A stretch of 64,000 nucleotides of DNA, taken from contig CACWNW010000001.1 in assembly GCA_902762305.1 (NCBI GenBank), positions 186,001-250,000 on the forward strand, given 5' to 3'. Source of the stretch: Fibrobacter succinogenes. Its GTDB lineage: Bacteria > Fibrobacterota > Fibrobacteria > Fibrobacterales > Fibrobacteraceae. Of the stretch, positions 16,677-25,205 are shown piece by piece; position 1 is the first letter of the stretch, and every line of letters begins with the position of its first letter. Below the pieces are notes generated by a model, which searched no databases, was not told where the DNA came from, and saw only the letters and a list, made by a program, of their open reading frames with translations. Made by a program: the position numbers and the translations under genes.

Positions 16677-18488
16677 ATGTCACATCAAATAAAAATGTTT
16701 TGCATAGCAGCGTTGCTCATGGCAACCGCTGCTTTTGCGCAAACATACGATTTGCCCATCATATTTATAGACACCAAACAACAATGCCTCGACTACAATG
16801 TTACCGAAAAACTGCCCGCCACAATAAAAGTCCTGGACGCCAAAACAAACAACGTCGCCGATAGCTCCAAAGCCACGCAATACAACATTGGCATTAAAGT
16901 CCGCGGGAAATCATCTGCAACACAGCCCAAGTCAAACTACACCATCGAATTCTACGATTCAACGGGCAAAGACATGAACGTAGGCTTGCTCGGCCTCCCT
17001 CCTTCCGATGACTGGGCTTTGCTCGGGCCATATGTCGATAAAAGCATGGTCAGGAACTCGTTTGGACACTGGCTCTTCCGGCAAACAGGCCGTTACAGCC
17101 CACGCACTAAACATTTCGATTTATACATCAACGGAGCCTATCGCGGCGTTTACGTACTTACCGAAAGAATCAAGCGAGGCAAATACCGCGTCAACGTAAG
17201 TGAACTCCAAAAAACGGACACCGAAGGCGAGAACCTTACCGGTGGCTACATTTGGGAATTTGACAAAAAATGGAGCCGAACCGGAGCTGGGGAACCAATA
17301 GATAATACCATAAGAGACTTCAAAACATCCGATGGCCATAACATCGTTTTGATTTACCCTAGAAAGAAAAAAATCACAAACGAGCAGAAAGAATACATAC
17401 AAAATTATTTAGGCGAACTCGATTCATTATATAAAGGCGATAAAAGCGGGAGCGGATACGAAAAATACGTGGATATAGTTTCCGCAGCAGATTATATCTT
17501 GCATCTAGAACTCACTACCAACGCAGACCCCTATTTTGCGTACAACTTTTTCATGTACAAACCAAAGGACGAAACAGATAAGCATGGCAACAAGACCACA
17601 GGCAAAATAACCTTAGGTCCACCGTGGGGTTTCGAAATAACTCTATGTAACAACACCCACCCAGAAAATTACGAAATTAACAAAGAAGATTCGACTTCTT
17701 TACCAACGTTAGAAAACTGTTTTGTTGAAGGTTGGCAAATTGATCGCGCTTATAAAAACATTGGTTTAGGAGGCGTCCAACCCATAAGATGGCTTTTGGA
17801 AATGTGGAAGGATAGCGTTTTCCAGACCGAAATGAAAAAACGATGGGCGGAACTCCGCAGCGGCGTTTGGCACACCAAGACCATGGACGCCTATTTGGAC
17901 TCCATGAAAGCGCATCTGAAAGATGCCGCAGAAAGGAACTTTAAACGCTGGCCAAACTTAGGAAAAGGAAGCAGTTCCTATGATGGAGACCCGCTCCCCA
18001 TAAAATACTGCCGTGAATCCCAAATACTAGGTACTGGAGTACCTATAGGCGGATTCAATGCCGATACTTGGGACGGCGAATTCGAACACCTCCGCAAAAA
18101 AACAAAAGAAAGAATAGCCTGGATGGACAAGCAACTCGGTTTTACGGAACCCACAAATCCCGTCGTAACCGCGCCTGTCGACCCGGAAATCCACGAGCCG
18201 CACTGGCAGAAGGATACTATTCCGGACGATACTATTCCGGATGATACTGTTCCGCCCATCCGCTTGAAGGAATTCGGTAGGCTCTCCCCGACGAACTTCT
18301 TCGACATAAACGGCAACAATATTGAGGTCCAGACGTCTTTGGGAGGAACATTCGCCCTCATCGACCTGAATGGCGTCGTCCTGTACAAGACACGGATCAA
18401 GAAGGGACTTACAATCTTGAAAATTCCGGCCAATGCGCGGAACAAGGCCTGGATAGCGACCCTCAACGGCAAGATGATGAACCGTTAA
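16677..18488 (+). CDS. Secreted CotH-kinase-family protein, copy 3 (degenerate active-site segment)
   Basis: 603 aa. Start ATG 16677 follows GAGGAG. Signal peptide 1-21 ends AAFA before QTYDLPIIFIDT. Core FDLYINGAYRGVYVLTERI is kept. The conserved GPxWDFNLAM reads GPPWGFEITL, so Gly318 replaces the Asp and Glu320 replaces the Asn found in the other three copies. Copy 3 also lacks the Gly-rich insert. A short DDTIPDDTIPDDT linker repeat precedes the shared C-terminal tail (ALIDLNGVVLYKTRIKKG). Base composition is more AT-rich than its neighbours. Likely exported; kinase activity is doubtful. Confidence 0.82.
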   Translation: MSHQIKMFCIAALLMATAAFAQTYDLPIIFIDTKQQCLDYNVTEKLPATIKVLDAKTNNVADSSKATQYNIGIKVRGKSSATQPKSNYTIEFYDSTGKDMNVGLLGLPPSDDWALLGPYVDKSMVRNSFGHWLFRQTGRYSPRTKHFDLYINGAYRGVYVLTERIKRGKYRVNVSELQKTDTEGENLTGGYIWEFDKKWSRTGAGEPIDNTIRDFKTSDGHNIVLIYPRKKKITNEQKEYIQNYLGELDSLYKGDKSGSGYEKYVDIVSAADYILHLELTTNADPYFAYNFFMYKPKDETDKHGNKTTGKITLGPPWGFEITLCNNTHPENYEINKEDSTSLPTLENCFVEGWQIDRAYKNIGLGGVQPIRWLLEMWKDSVFQTEMKKRWAELRSGVWHTKTMDAYLDSMKAHLKDAAERNFKRWPNLGKGSSSYDGDPLPIKYCRESQILGTGVPIGGFNADTWDGEFEHLRKKTKERIAWMDKQLGFTEPTNPVVTAPVDPEIHEPHWQKDTIPDDTIPDDTVPPIRLKEFGRLSPTNFFDINGNNIEVQTSLGGTFALIDLNGVVLYKTRIKKGLTILKIPANARNKAWIATLNGKMMNR

Positions 18489-18499
18489 GAAAATCTTTC

Positions 18500-18535
18500 A
18501 AAAAAACGGCAAAAAGGCCATCTTTTTTATGGCAT
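18500..18535 (+). terminator. Weak terminator-like hairpin after CotH copy 3
   Basis: An A-run plus CGGC faces GCC-ATC plus a T-run around an AAAAAG loop, 12 bases after the stop. The stem is short and interrupted. Confidence 0.4.
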
Positions 18536-18677
18536 TTTTGCTTAGAATCGGCCAAATTTGCGAAATTTCGATGTTTTTTGCAGTTGTCATACATTACAAC
18601 GTTCAATTCATAATTAGCAACTCTTTTGGGAGCAAAGAATATAAATTACACTTTGGTATTTTGTGAAGGAGAAAAAT

Positions 18678-20405
18678 ATGCCCAAAAAATCAAAATTTTT
18701 CTTCTATGGCATTTTTCTTGCCATGGTAGTTCCGTTATTCGCACAGACATACGACCTGCCGCTCATCATCGTGAACACGCAGAACGGCAAGGCGCTCGAG
18801 AAGGGAGCCGACAAGATTCCCGGCACCATGCGCATTTTGGACAAGGGCACGAACAGCGTTGCCGACAGTGCAAAGGGCGAGCTCATGAATATCGGCATCA
18901 AGATCCGCGGGCAGACCTCCGCCGACTTCCCGAAGAAAGGCTACGGCATCGAACTCAAGGCGCGCGCCTGCACGAACGTCGCCGACACGGCCTGCCACGA
19001 TACGAGTTTCAAGGTCCTCGGCATGCCGAAGAGCGCCGACTGGGTGTTCCATGGCCCGTATGTAGACAAGACGCTCATCCGAAACGCGCTCGCCTACTGG
19101 TTCTACCAGCGTACGGGGCGTTACAGTTCACGCTTCAAGTTCTTTGAGCTCTACCTGAACGGGCAATACAAGGGCGTTTACCTGCTGCTCGAAAAAATCA
19201 AGCGAGCCAAGGCACGCGTGCATATTGCGAAGCTCAAGGAAGAAGATATCAGCGGCGACGACGTGACCGGCGGTTACGTGCTGAGCATCGACAAGGTGGA
19301 AAATAACTCCACGCAGGGCCTCGACAAGGAAGGCTTCAAGAGCAAAGACGGCTCCCCCGTCGTGATGCGTTCTCCGAAAAAGGAAAACACCACTAGGGAG
19401 CAGCAGCAGTATATCCAGAACTTCTTCAACTCCATCGAGCAGAAGTGCGACAACGGCGACATCAACAGCAGCGGATGCCTGGACATTCTCGATATCGATG
19501 CCGCGGTCGACTACATAATGCACGAAGACATCACCAACAATACCGACGCCTACATCTGCAGTTTCTACATGTTCAAGGACAAGGACAGCAAGGGCGGCAA
19601 GTTGCAGCTCGGTGCCCCGTGGGACTTCAACCTCGCCTTCGGAGCCTACCAGCGCGTGGGCGGCGAAAAGGCAGAAGGCTGGCGCATTCCGCAGAGCGCA
19701 GGTGACGGAGGATTCGCATTCGGCATGAACGAATGGTTTGTCGCCAAGTGGATACAGAACATCTGGAAAGACAGCAAGTTCCAGCAGAAGTACAAGGCCC
19801 GCTGGGCGGAACTGCGCAGTGGCGTTTGGCACACCAAGAACATCGACCACTTCATAGACTCCCTCAAGACAGTCCTCAAGAATGCCGCCGACCGCAATTT
19901 CCAGCGCTGGCCGAACTTAGGGCAGTCTAGCGGCACCTGCGACGCCGACCCGATGGAATCCGGAAACAATAACAGCTGGAACCCAGGCAGTTGGAACCCG
20001 GGCAGCTGGAACATGGGTTGCATGGGCATGAAGATGAACTACTACAACGAACCCACGTGGGATGCCGAAATCGAGCACCTGCGCAAGTACGTGAAGCAAA
20101 GATTCGCATGGATTGACCAACAGGTGAATTTCCACGAGCCTTCCACCCCCATCGTGACTGAACCGCTCATTATCGACGACTGGGGTTACTACGACAAGGT
20201 AGAAGAGGACGATCCTCCCCCAATCGGATTCCAGCCCCACCTGAGCGTTACCCGCCTCAATTCCTACACGGTCGCAGGCAACAAGATCACCGTGCAAAGT
20301 GTTGATGGAGAGATTTCTTCTGGCATGCAATCGTTCCAGATTCCGCGCGCCGCTCGCAACCAGCACTGGATTGCAACCCTCAACGGGAAGATGCTCAGCC
20401 GATAG
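18678..20405 (+). CDS. Secreted CotH-kinase-family protein, copy 4
   Basis: 575 aa from the ATG at 18678, which has AAGGAG eight bases upstream; the GTG at 18663 overlaps that site and is rejected. Signal peptide ends PLFA before QTYDLPLIIVNT. CotH landmarks: IKIRGQTSADFPKKGYGIEL, FELYLNGQYKGVYLLLEKI, GAPWDFNLAFGAY with the conserved Asp, and AELRSGVWHTK identical to the other copies. It has a small Asn/Trp/Gly repeat (SWNPGSWNPGSWNMG) instead of the large Gly-rich insert, and a shorter C-terminal tail that lacks the LIDLNG strand. Most diverged of the four. Confidence 0.85.
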   Translation: MPKKSKFFFYGIFLAMVVPLFAQTYDLPLIIVNTQNGKALEKGADKIPGTMRILDKGTNSVADSAKGELMNIGIKIRGQTSADFPKKGYGIELKARACTNVADTACHDTSFKVLGMPKSADWVFHGPYVDKTLIRNALAYWFYQRTGRYSSRFKFFELYLNGQYKGVYLLLEKIKRAKARVHIAKLKEEDISGDDVTGGYVLSIDKVENNSTQGLDKEGFKSKDGSPVVMRSPKKENTTREQQQYIQNFFNSIEQKCDNGDINSSGCLDILDIDAAVDYIMHEDITNNTDAYICSFYMFKDKDSKGGKLQLGAPWDFNLAFGAYQRVGGEKAEGWRIPQSAGDGGFAFGMNEWFVAKWIQNIWKDSKFQQKYKARWAELRSGVWHTKNIDHFIDSLKTVLKNAADRNFQRWPNLGQSSGTCDADPMESGNNNSWNPGSWNPGSWNMGCMGMKMNYYNEPTWDAEIEHLRKYVKQRFAWIDQQVNFHEPSTPIVTEPLIIDDWGYYDKVEEDDPPPIGFQPHLSVTRLNSYTVAGNKITVQSVDGEISSGMQSFQIPRAARNQHWIATLNGKMLSR

Positions 20406-20428
20406 AATTCCACTCCTTGCAAAGCAAG

Positions 20429-20458
20429 AGGGACGTCCGCAAGGGCGTCCCTTATTTT
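20429..20458 (+). terminator. Intrinsic terminator after the CotH array
   Basis: A 10-bp stem AGGGACGTCC/GGGCGTCCCT (one G-U pair) with a GCAA loop, followed by TATTTTAAA. It closes the CotH block and faces glnS. Confidence 0.88.
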
Positions 20459-20512
20459 AAAGTATTGCGAAAAATTCAAATGTTGAAACAATCTACCTGA
20501 TTGTAATTCGAA

Positions 20513-22198
20513 TTACTTCGCGACTTGCTTAGCAAAACTGTCTTTTAAGTCAACGGTGCGGTTGAACACCAGGTGGCCCGGCTTGGAATCTTCGCTGTCA
20601 AGGCAGAAGTAGCCCTGGCGCATGAACTGGAAGCGGTCTTCCAGCTTGGCGTCGGCGAGGCTCGGTTCCACCTTAGCCTGCTTGATGACCATGGAATCCG
20701 GGTTCAGGTAGTCGTGCCAGTCTTCGCCCTCGGGAACCGCAGCCGGATCTTCGAGCGTGAACAAGTTATTGATGAGGCGCACTTCGGCGTCCACGGCATG
20801 GGCCGCAGAAACCCAGTGGATGGTGCCCTTGACCTTGCGGCCATCGGGAGTCTCGCCACCCTTGCTCTGCGGGTCGTATTCGCAGTGGATGACCGTCACC
20901 TTGCCGTTGGCGTCCTTCTCGACGCTCTTGCAGGTCACGAAGTAGGCGCCCTTCAGGCGGACTTCTCCATCCGGCTTGAGGCGGAAGTACTTCTTGGGCG
21001 GTTCTTCCATGAAGTCGTCGGCCTCGATGTAGAGTTCCTTGCCAAACGGGACCTGGCGCTTGCCGGCGGTTTCGTCGTTCGGGTTGTTCTCGACTTCAAT
21101 CATCTCGACCTTACCGTCTTCCCAGTTGTCAATCACGAGCTTCACCGGGTCAATCACGGCCATCACGCGGTTCGCCGTCTTGTTCAGTTCTTCGCGGATG
21201 CAGAAGTACAGGAGGTTCACGTCGACCATGGAGTCGGCCTTGGAAACGCCGATGCGGTCGCAGAACTCGCGTATGGAACTCGGCGTGAAGCCACGGCGGC
21301 GGTAACCGCAGACTGTGGGCATACGCGGGTCGTTCCAGCCCATCACGGCCTTCGTTTCCACCAGTTCGAGGAGCTTGCGCTTGCTCATCATGGTGTAGGT
21401 CAGGTTCAGGCGGGCAAATTCAATCTGCTGCGGACGGTTGTCGAGACCGAGCTCGATCAGGAACCAGTCGTACAGCGGGCGATGCGCTTCGAATTCCAGC
21501 GTACAGATGGAGTGCGTGATGCCTTCAATCCAGTCGCTGAGCGGGTGCGCAAAGTCGTACATCGGGTAGATGCACCACTTGTCGCCGGTGCGGTGGTGCG
21601 TGCAATGCTTGATGCGGTAGATGACCGGGTCGCGCATGTTCATGTTCGGGCTCGCGAGGTCGACCTTCGCACGGAGGCACTTCTCGCCGTCGGCATACTT
21701 GCCGTCGCGCATCTCGCGGAAGAGCTTCATGTTCTCTTCGACGCTGCGGTCGCGGTAGGGGCTCGGACGGCTCGGCTTGCCGGCGTCGTTGCCGCGGTAT
21801 TCCTGCATCTCGTCGCGGGTCAGGTCTTCCACGTAAGCCTTGCCCATCTCGATAAGCTTTTCGGCAAAGGCGTAAATCTGGTCGTAGTAGTCGCTGGCGA
21901 AGTATTCGCCGCCCTTCCATTCAAAACCGAGCCACTTCACGTCTTCGCGAATGGAGTCGACGTATTCCACGTCTTCCTTGGTGGGGTTCGTGTCGTCGAA
22001 GCGCAAGTTCGTGATGCCGCCGAAATCCTTGTACTTATTCGCCGTACCGAAGTTCAGGCAAATGGACTTCGCATGTCCGATGTGGATGTAGCCGTTCGGC
22101 TCCGGCGGGAAACGGGTATGCACCTTGGTGCGCTTGCCCGTCTTAAGATCGTTGACGATGATGTCCTGTACAAAATTCGAGGATTCGGGAATTTCCAT
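20513..22198 (-). CDS. glnS: Glutaminyl-tRNA synthetase
   Basis: 561 aa from ATG 22198; the frame extends 60 codons upstream but that stretch is not homologous. Class I signatures: [15 protein letters not shown] (HIGH) near residue 35, and the MSKR form of KMSKS in [13 protein letters not shown]. An amino-terminal [11 protein letters not shown] segment and two C-terminal beta-barrel anticodon-binding domains follow the E. coli plan (554 aa). It charges tRNA(Gln) directly, so this genome carries both GlnRS and gatC. Confidence 0.97.
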   Translation of the reverse strand: MEIPESSNFVQDIIVNDLKTGKRTKVHTRFPPEPNGYIHIGHAKSICLNFGTANKYKDFGGITNLRFDDTNPTKEDVEYVDSIREDVKWLGFEWKGGEYFASDYYDQIYAFAEKLIEMGKAYVEDLTRDEMQEYRGNDAGKPSRPSPYRDRSVEENMKLFREMRDGKYADGEKCLRAKVDLASPNMNMRDPVIYRIKHCTHHRTGDKWCIYPMYDFAHPLSDWIEGITHSICTLEFEAHRPLYDWFLIELGLDNRPQQIEFARLNLTYTMMSKRKLLELVETKAVMGWNDPRMPTVCGYRRRGFTPSSIREFCDRIGVSKADSMVDVNLLYFCIREELNKTANRVMAVIDPVKLVIDNWEDGKVEMIEVENNPNDETAGKRQVPFGKELYIEADDFMEEPPKKYFRLKPDGEVRLKGAYFVTCKSVEKDANGKVTVIHCEYDPQSKGGETPDGRKVKGTIHWVSAAHAVDAEVRLINNLFTLEDPAAVPEGEDWHDYLNPDSMVIKQAKVEPSLADAKLEDRFQFMRQGYFCLDSEDSKPGHLVFNRTVDLKDSFAKQVAK

Positions 22199-22672
22199 AA
22201 TTGAACCTTTTGATTTTTTACGCGGAAAATTTAGCAAAAGGCGAGCGCAGCGACAAAAGTGAGCAAGGTGAGAAAGCGCAAAAACATGTTTTTGCATTTT
22301 CGAACCGCCGCCACTTACGTCATAGACGTCAAACAACTCGTTGTTTTGGCATTGCCGAGCCGAGCTAAATGCGTGCAAATTGAATGCCGCAGGTAATGTT
22401 TACATTACCTATGGCCGAAATGCTGCCGCATGGCATCGTAGATGCCCAATGCGCTCTGAAAGAGCGCCAAGATAGAAAAAAAGCTCAGTCACATTCCTAT
22501 TTCTATATGCAGCAACAGCCTACGTCGCTCACGCTTCGCGTTGTAAGAAAAATAACAACTCCCGTTAAATCTTATTTACAGGCCAGGCACAACTTTTCGG
22601 TGTAAAACATTATATATCTTTTATAGTGTAATCAATAGTTCAGCCCCAGGTGGGCGGACAAACGAGGTTAAA
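22199..22672. other. 474-bp gap with a series of hairpins between glnS and aroE
   Basis: No convincing gene; a 73-codon frame at 22384 has no ribosome site or family features. The gap holds six inverted repeats: 22278-22295 (18-bp palindrome GCAAAAACATGTTTTTGC), 22317-22329 (ACGTC/GACGT), 22332-22345 (AACAA/TTGTT), 22391-22410 (AGGTAATG/CATTACCT), 22432-22446 (GGCATC/GATGCC), 22451-22467 (GCGCTCT/AGAGCGC). The fourth and fifth recur with different stem bases at 63314-63369. The divergent promoters of glnS and aroE should also lie here, but I cannot place them with confidence. Confidence 0.6.
22386..22446. repeat. Two-hairpin intergenic repeat, copy A
   Basis: The element reads CGCAGG-stem-TTTA-stem-CCTATGGCCGA, then 21 bases, then a 6-bp hairpin with a GTA loop. 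Copy B at 63311-63369 keeps the loops TTTA and GTA and the CCTATG-CCGA joint but has different, still complementary, stem bases. Confidence 0.65.
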
Positions 22673-23578
22673 TTGACTCATTTCGACGGCAAAACGGAAA
22701 CGCTTTGCATTTTCGGGCACCCTGTTGCACACAGCAAGTCGCCCGCCATGCATAACGCACTCTTCGAAGCGTTAGGTATAAACGCTGCTTATCTTCCCTA
22801 CTCCCCTGAACCGGAAAATTTTGCGGACGCCATTCGTGGATTCCGCTCCATGGGTTTTCGCGGAGCAAACGTAACCATCCCGTACAAGACACAGTTTTCT
22901 AGCAACAACGGCGAACCGAGGCTCATAGACGAGCTCAGCGAGATAAGCCGGTTCACGGGAAGTGTCAACACGCTCTACTGGAAAGACGGAAAAAACGGCG
23001 GAACTCTTTGCGGGACGACAACCGACCCTTACGGCTGCATCCGGAACCTCGAAGAAAACGGGGTATGCGTAAACAACAGGAAGGTGGCCCTTCTCGGGAA
23101 CGGCGGTGCAGCGAAGGCAATCGCCTACACGCTCGTAGAACAGGGAAACACGCTCACCATCGTATGCCGGAGCATCGAGAAGGGAGAGGCTCTCGCCAAC
23201 AGCCTGAATGAACTTTTCGCAAAAGCCGGGAAAGGCGCAACCGTCCAGGCAATAACCTTCGGTGACTTCACAAAAGTTTCCGCCGAACAGGACATCATCA
23301 TCAACGCGACATCCGTGGGCATGACTCCGAACATAGACGAAAGTCCACTCCCGGAAGAAAGCCTCCATGCAGGCCAGGTCGTATGCGACATCGTGTACAC
23401 TCCCGTGCAGACGAAGCTTTTGCAAATGGCCGCAACTAAAGGCAGCAAGATTGTAACCGGCGAAGGGATGCTCGTACACCAGGGAATCGAAAGTTTCCGC
23501 AAATGGTTCCCCACCGAAACCGCAAACAAACAGAATTCAGAACTCGCGTCGATTATGCGCAAAGGGATGCAAGGATAA
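22673..23578 (+). CDS. aroE: Shikimate dehydrogenase
   Basis: 301 aa; TTG start eight bases after GAGG, with no in-frame ATG that keeps the N-terminal strand. It reduces 3-dehydroshikimate with NADPH. Substrate-binding HSKSPAMHN is near residues 20-28, the catalytic Lys lies in GANVTIPYK, and the NADP loop is LLGNGGAAKAIAYTL, with the closing GEGMLVHQGIESF. First gene of a long plus-strand run: the next gene, fused aroK-aroB, starts one base after its stop, so three chorismate-pathway activities are made together. Confidence 0.95.
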   Translation: MTHFDGKTETLCIFGHPVAHSKSPAMHNALFEALGINAAYLPYSPEPENFADAIRGFRSMGFRGANVTIPYKTQFSSNNGEPRLIDELSEISRFTGSVNTLYWKDGKNGGTLCGTTTDPYGCIRNLEENGVCVNNRKVALLGNGGAAKAIAYTLVEQGNTLTIVCRSIEKGEALANSLNELFAKAGKGATVQAITFGDFTKVSAEQDIIINATSVGMTPNIDESPLPEESLHAGQVVCDIVYTPVQTKLLQMAATKGSKIVTGEGMLVHQGIESFRKWFPTETANKQNSELASIMRKGMQG

Positions 23579-23579
23579 A

Positions 23580-25205
23580 ATGAGACAGCATATCTTTTTC
23601 ACCGGCTTCATGGCAAGCGGCAAGAGCCGTACCGGCAGGGCCATGGCAGATCGTCTCGGACGCCCGTTTGTCGATACCGACGCAGTGATTGTCGAACGTG
23701 CCGGCAAAAGCATCAGTGAAATATTCGAGACCGAAGGCGAAGCGAAATTCCGAGAAATGGAATCCGCAGTCATCGCAGAAATCGCGCGCAACGAGAACCC
23801 GCAGGTCGTGTCGCTCGGAGGCGGTGCACTGAACCGCGAAGAGAACCTCAAGGTCATTCGCGAATCCGGTATACTCATCCGCCTGTGGGCCAAGCCCGAA
23901 ATCCTTTCGGAACGCATCGGACGCAAAAATACGCGCCCCCTGCTCGCGAACCTAAGCGACGAGGAACGCCTCGAGAAAATCAAGGTGATGCTCAAGGAGC
24001 GCGAAAAGAACTATGCACATGCGGACTTCAGCGTCGAAAGCACGAACGACGCCTCCGAGACGCATGTCATCGAGCACATTTTGCGCATGCTCCGGTTCTG
24101 GAAGAGCCACGCGCTGGACGTGTGCCCGAGCAGCGGCGGACGCTACCCCATATTCATCGGCGAGAACATCGTACCCGATTCGTCGGCGCTGCTCGAGGGC
24201 CTGCGCCTCTCGCCCACGCACGACTTCTTGGTCTGCACCGACACGACCATCGCAAAGGCGCAGGGGAACATGTTGAACATGCTCCGCGGCCAAGCGGGAC
24301 GCTGCCCGATTTTCAAGTTCCAGGCAGGCGAGCGCAACAAGACGCTCCATAACCTGAACCAGCTTTTCAGCTTCATGCTCCACCGCGGCTACACGCGCAA
24401 GAGCTGCCTGTTGCAGTTCAGTGGCGGCGTCGTAGGCGACATGGCGGGCTTCGGTGCCGCCACTTACCAGCGCGGAATCCCGTTCATCCAGTTCCCGACG
24501 ACACTCCTCAGCATGGTCGACAGTTCTGTGGGCGGAAAGGTGGCCGTAAACCACCCCGAAGGCAAGAACATGATCGGCGCATTCTACCAGCCGAAGGCCG
24601 TCGTCTGCGACCTCTCCGTACTTTCGACGCTCAACGACACGGAATACCTCGCAGGCCTTGCCGAAATCGTCAAGTACGGCGTCATCTACGACGAGGATTT
24701 CTTCAGTTATCTGGAACAGAATACCGACAAAATAAAGGAGCGCGATTCCGAAGTGCTCCGACACATGATTTTCCGCAGCTGCCAGATTAAAGCCGAAGTC
24801 GTCGGCATCGACGAAAAGGAGTCCGGCCTCCGCGCCATCCTCAACTACGGCCACACCTTCGGGCATGCCATCGAAAAAATCACGAACTACAACATGTTCA
24901 GCCACGGCATCGCCGTGTCGCTCGGCATGCGCGTCGCCGCAAGGGTCGCCGTATCGCTCGGCATGCTCGACCAAGGAGCTGAACTGCGCCAAAACACACT
25001 TCTCGACGCGCTCGGATTCCCGAAGGTATTCGACATCGACAACGAAAAGGCATGGAACGCCATGGGTGTCGACAAGAAGGCCGAAAAGGGAACGCGCGTC
25101 TACATTCTCCCCGAAAAAATCGGGAAAGTCCAGAAAATCGTCAACGTGGACAAGGAAATCATCAACAAATCCTGGGATGCTATCCGAGGAAAGGGGGTTA
25201 GATGA
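23580..25205 (+). CDS. aroB: Bifunctional shikimate kinase / 3-dehydroquinate synthase
   Basis: 541 aa fusion. Residues 1 to about 165 are shikimate kinase (AroK): P-loop FTGFMASGKSRTG, DTDAVIVE, VSLGGGALNREEN and the lid region RIGRKNTRPLL. Residues about 185-541 are dehydroquinate synthase (AroB): FSGGVVGDMAGFGAATYQRG, PTTLLSMVDSSVGGK, GLAEIVKYGVI and the zinc-ligand-rich NYGHTFGHAIE. Both halves look intact, so the protein should catalyse steps 2 and 5 of the shikimate pathway. It shares an ATGA overlap with the next gene. AroK-AroB fusions exist in scattered bacteria. Confidence 0.95.
   Translation: MRQHIFFTGFMASGKSRTGRAMADRLGRPFVDTDAVIVERAGKSISEIFETEGEAKFREMESAVIAEIARNENPQVVSLGGGALNREENLKVIRESGILIRLWAKPEILSERIGRKNTRPLLANLSDEERLEKIKVMLKEREKNYAHADFSVESTNDASETHVIEHILRMLRFWKSHALDVCPSSGGRYPIFIGENIVPDSSALLEGLRLSPTHDFLVCTDTTIAKAQGNMLNMLRGQAGRCPIFKFQAGERNKTLHNLNQLFSFMLHRGYTRKSCLLQFSGGVVGDMAGFGAATYQRGIPFIQFPTTLLSMVDSSVGGKVAVNHPEGKNMIGAFYQPKAVVCDLSVLSTLNDTEYLAGLAEIVKYGVIYDEDFFSYLEQNTDKIKERDSEVLRHMIFRSCQIKAEVVGIDEKESGLRAILNYGHTFGHAIEKITNYNMFSHGIAVSLGMRVAARVAVSLGMLDQGAELRQNTLLDALGFPKVFDIDNEKAWNAMGVDKKAEKGTRVYILPEKIGKVQKIVNVDKEIINKSWDAIRGKGVR

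Noticed and set aside
20573-22204. 543-codon plus-strand frame opposite glnS
   Set aside because: Shadow of glnS; no ribosome site and no recognisable domain.
22384-22605. 73-codon frame between glnS and aroE
   Set aside because: It runs through the hairpin repeat, lacks a ribosome site and has no family features.
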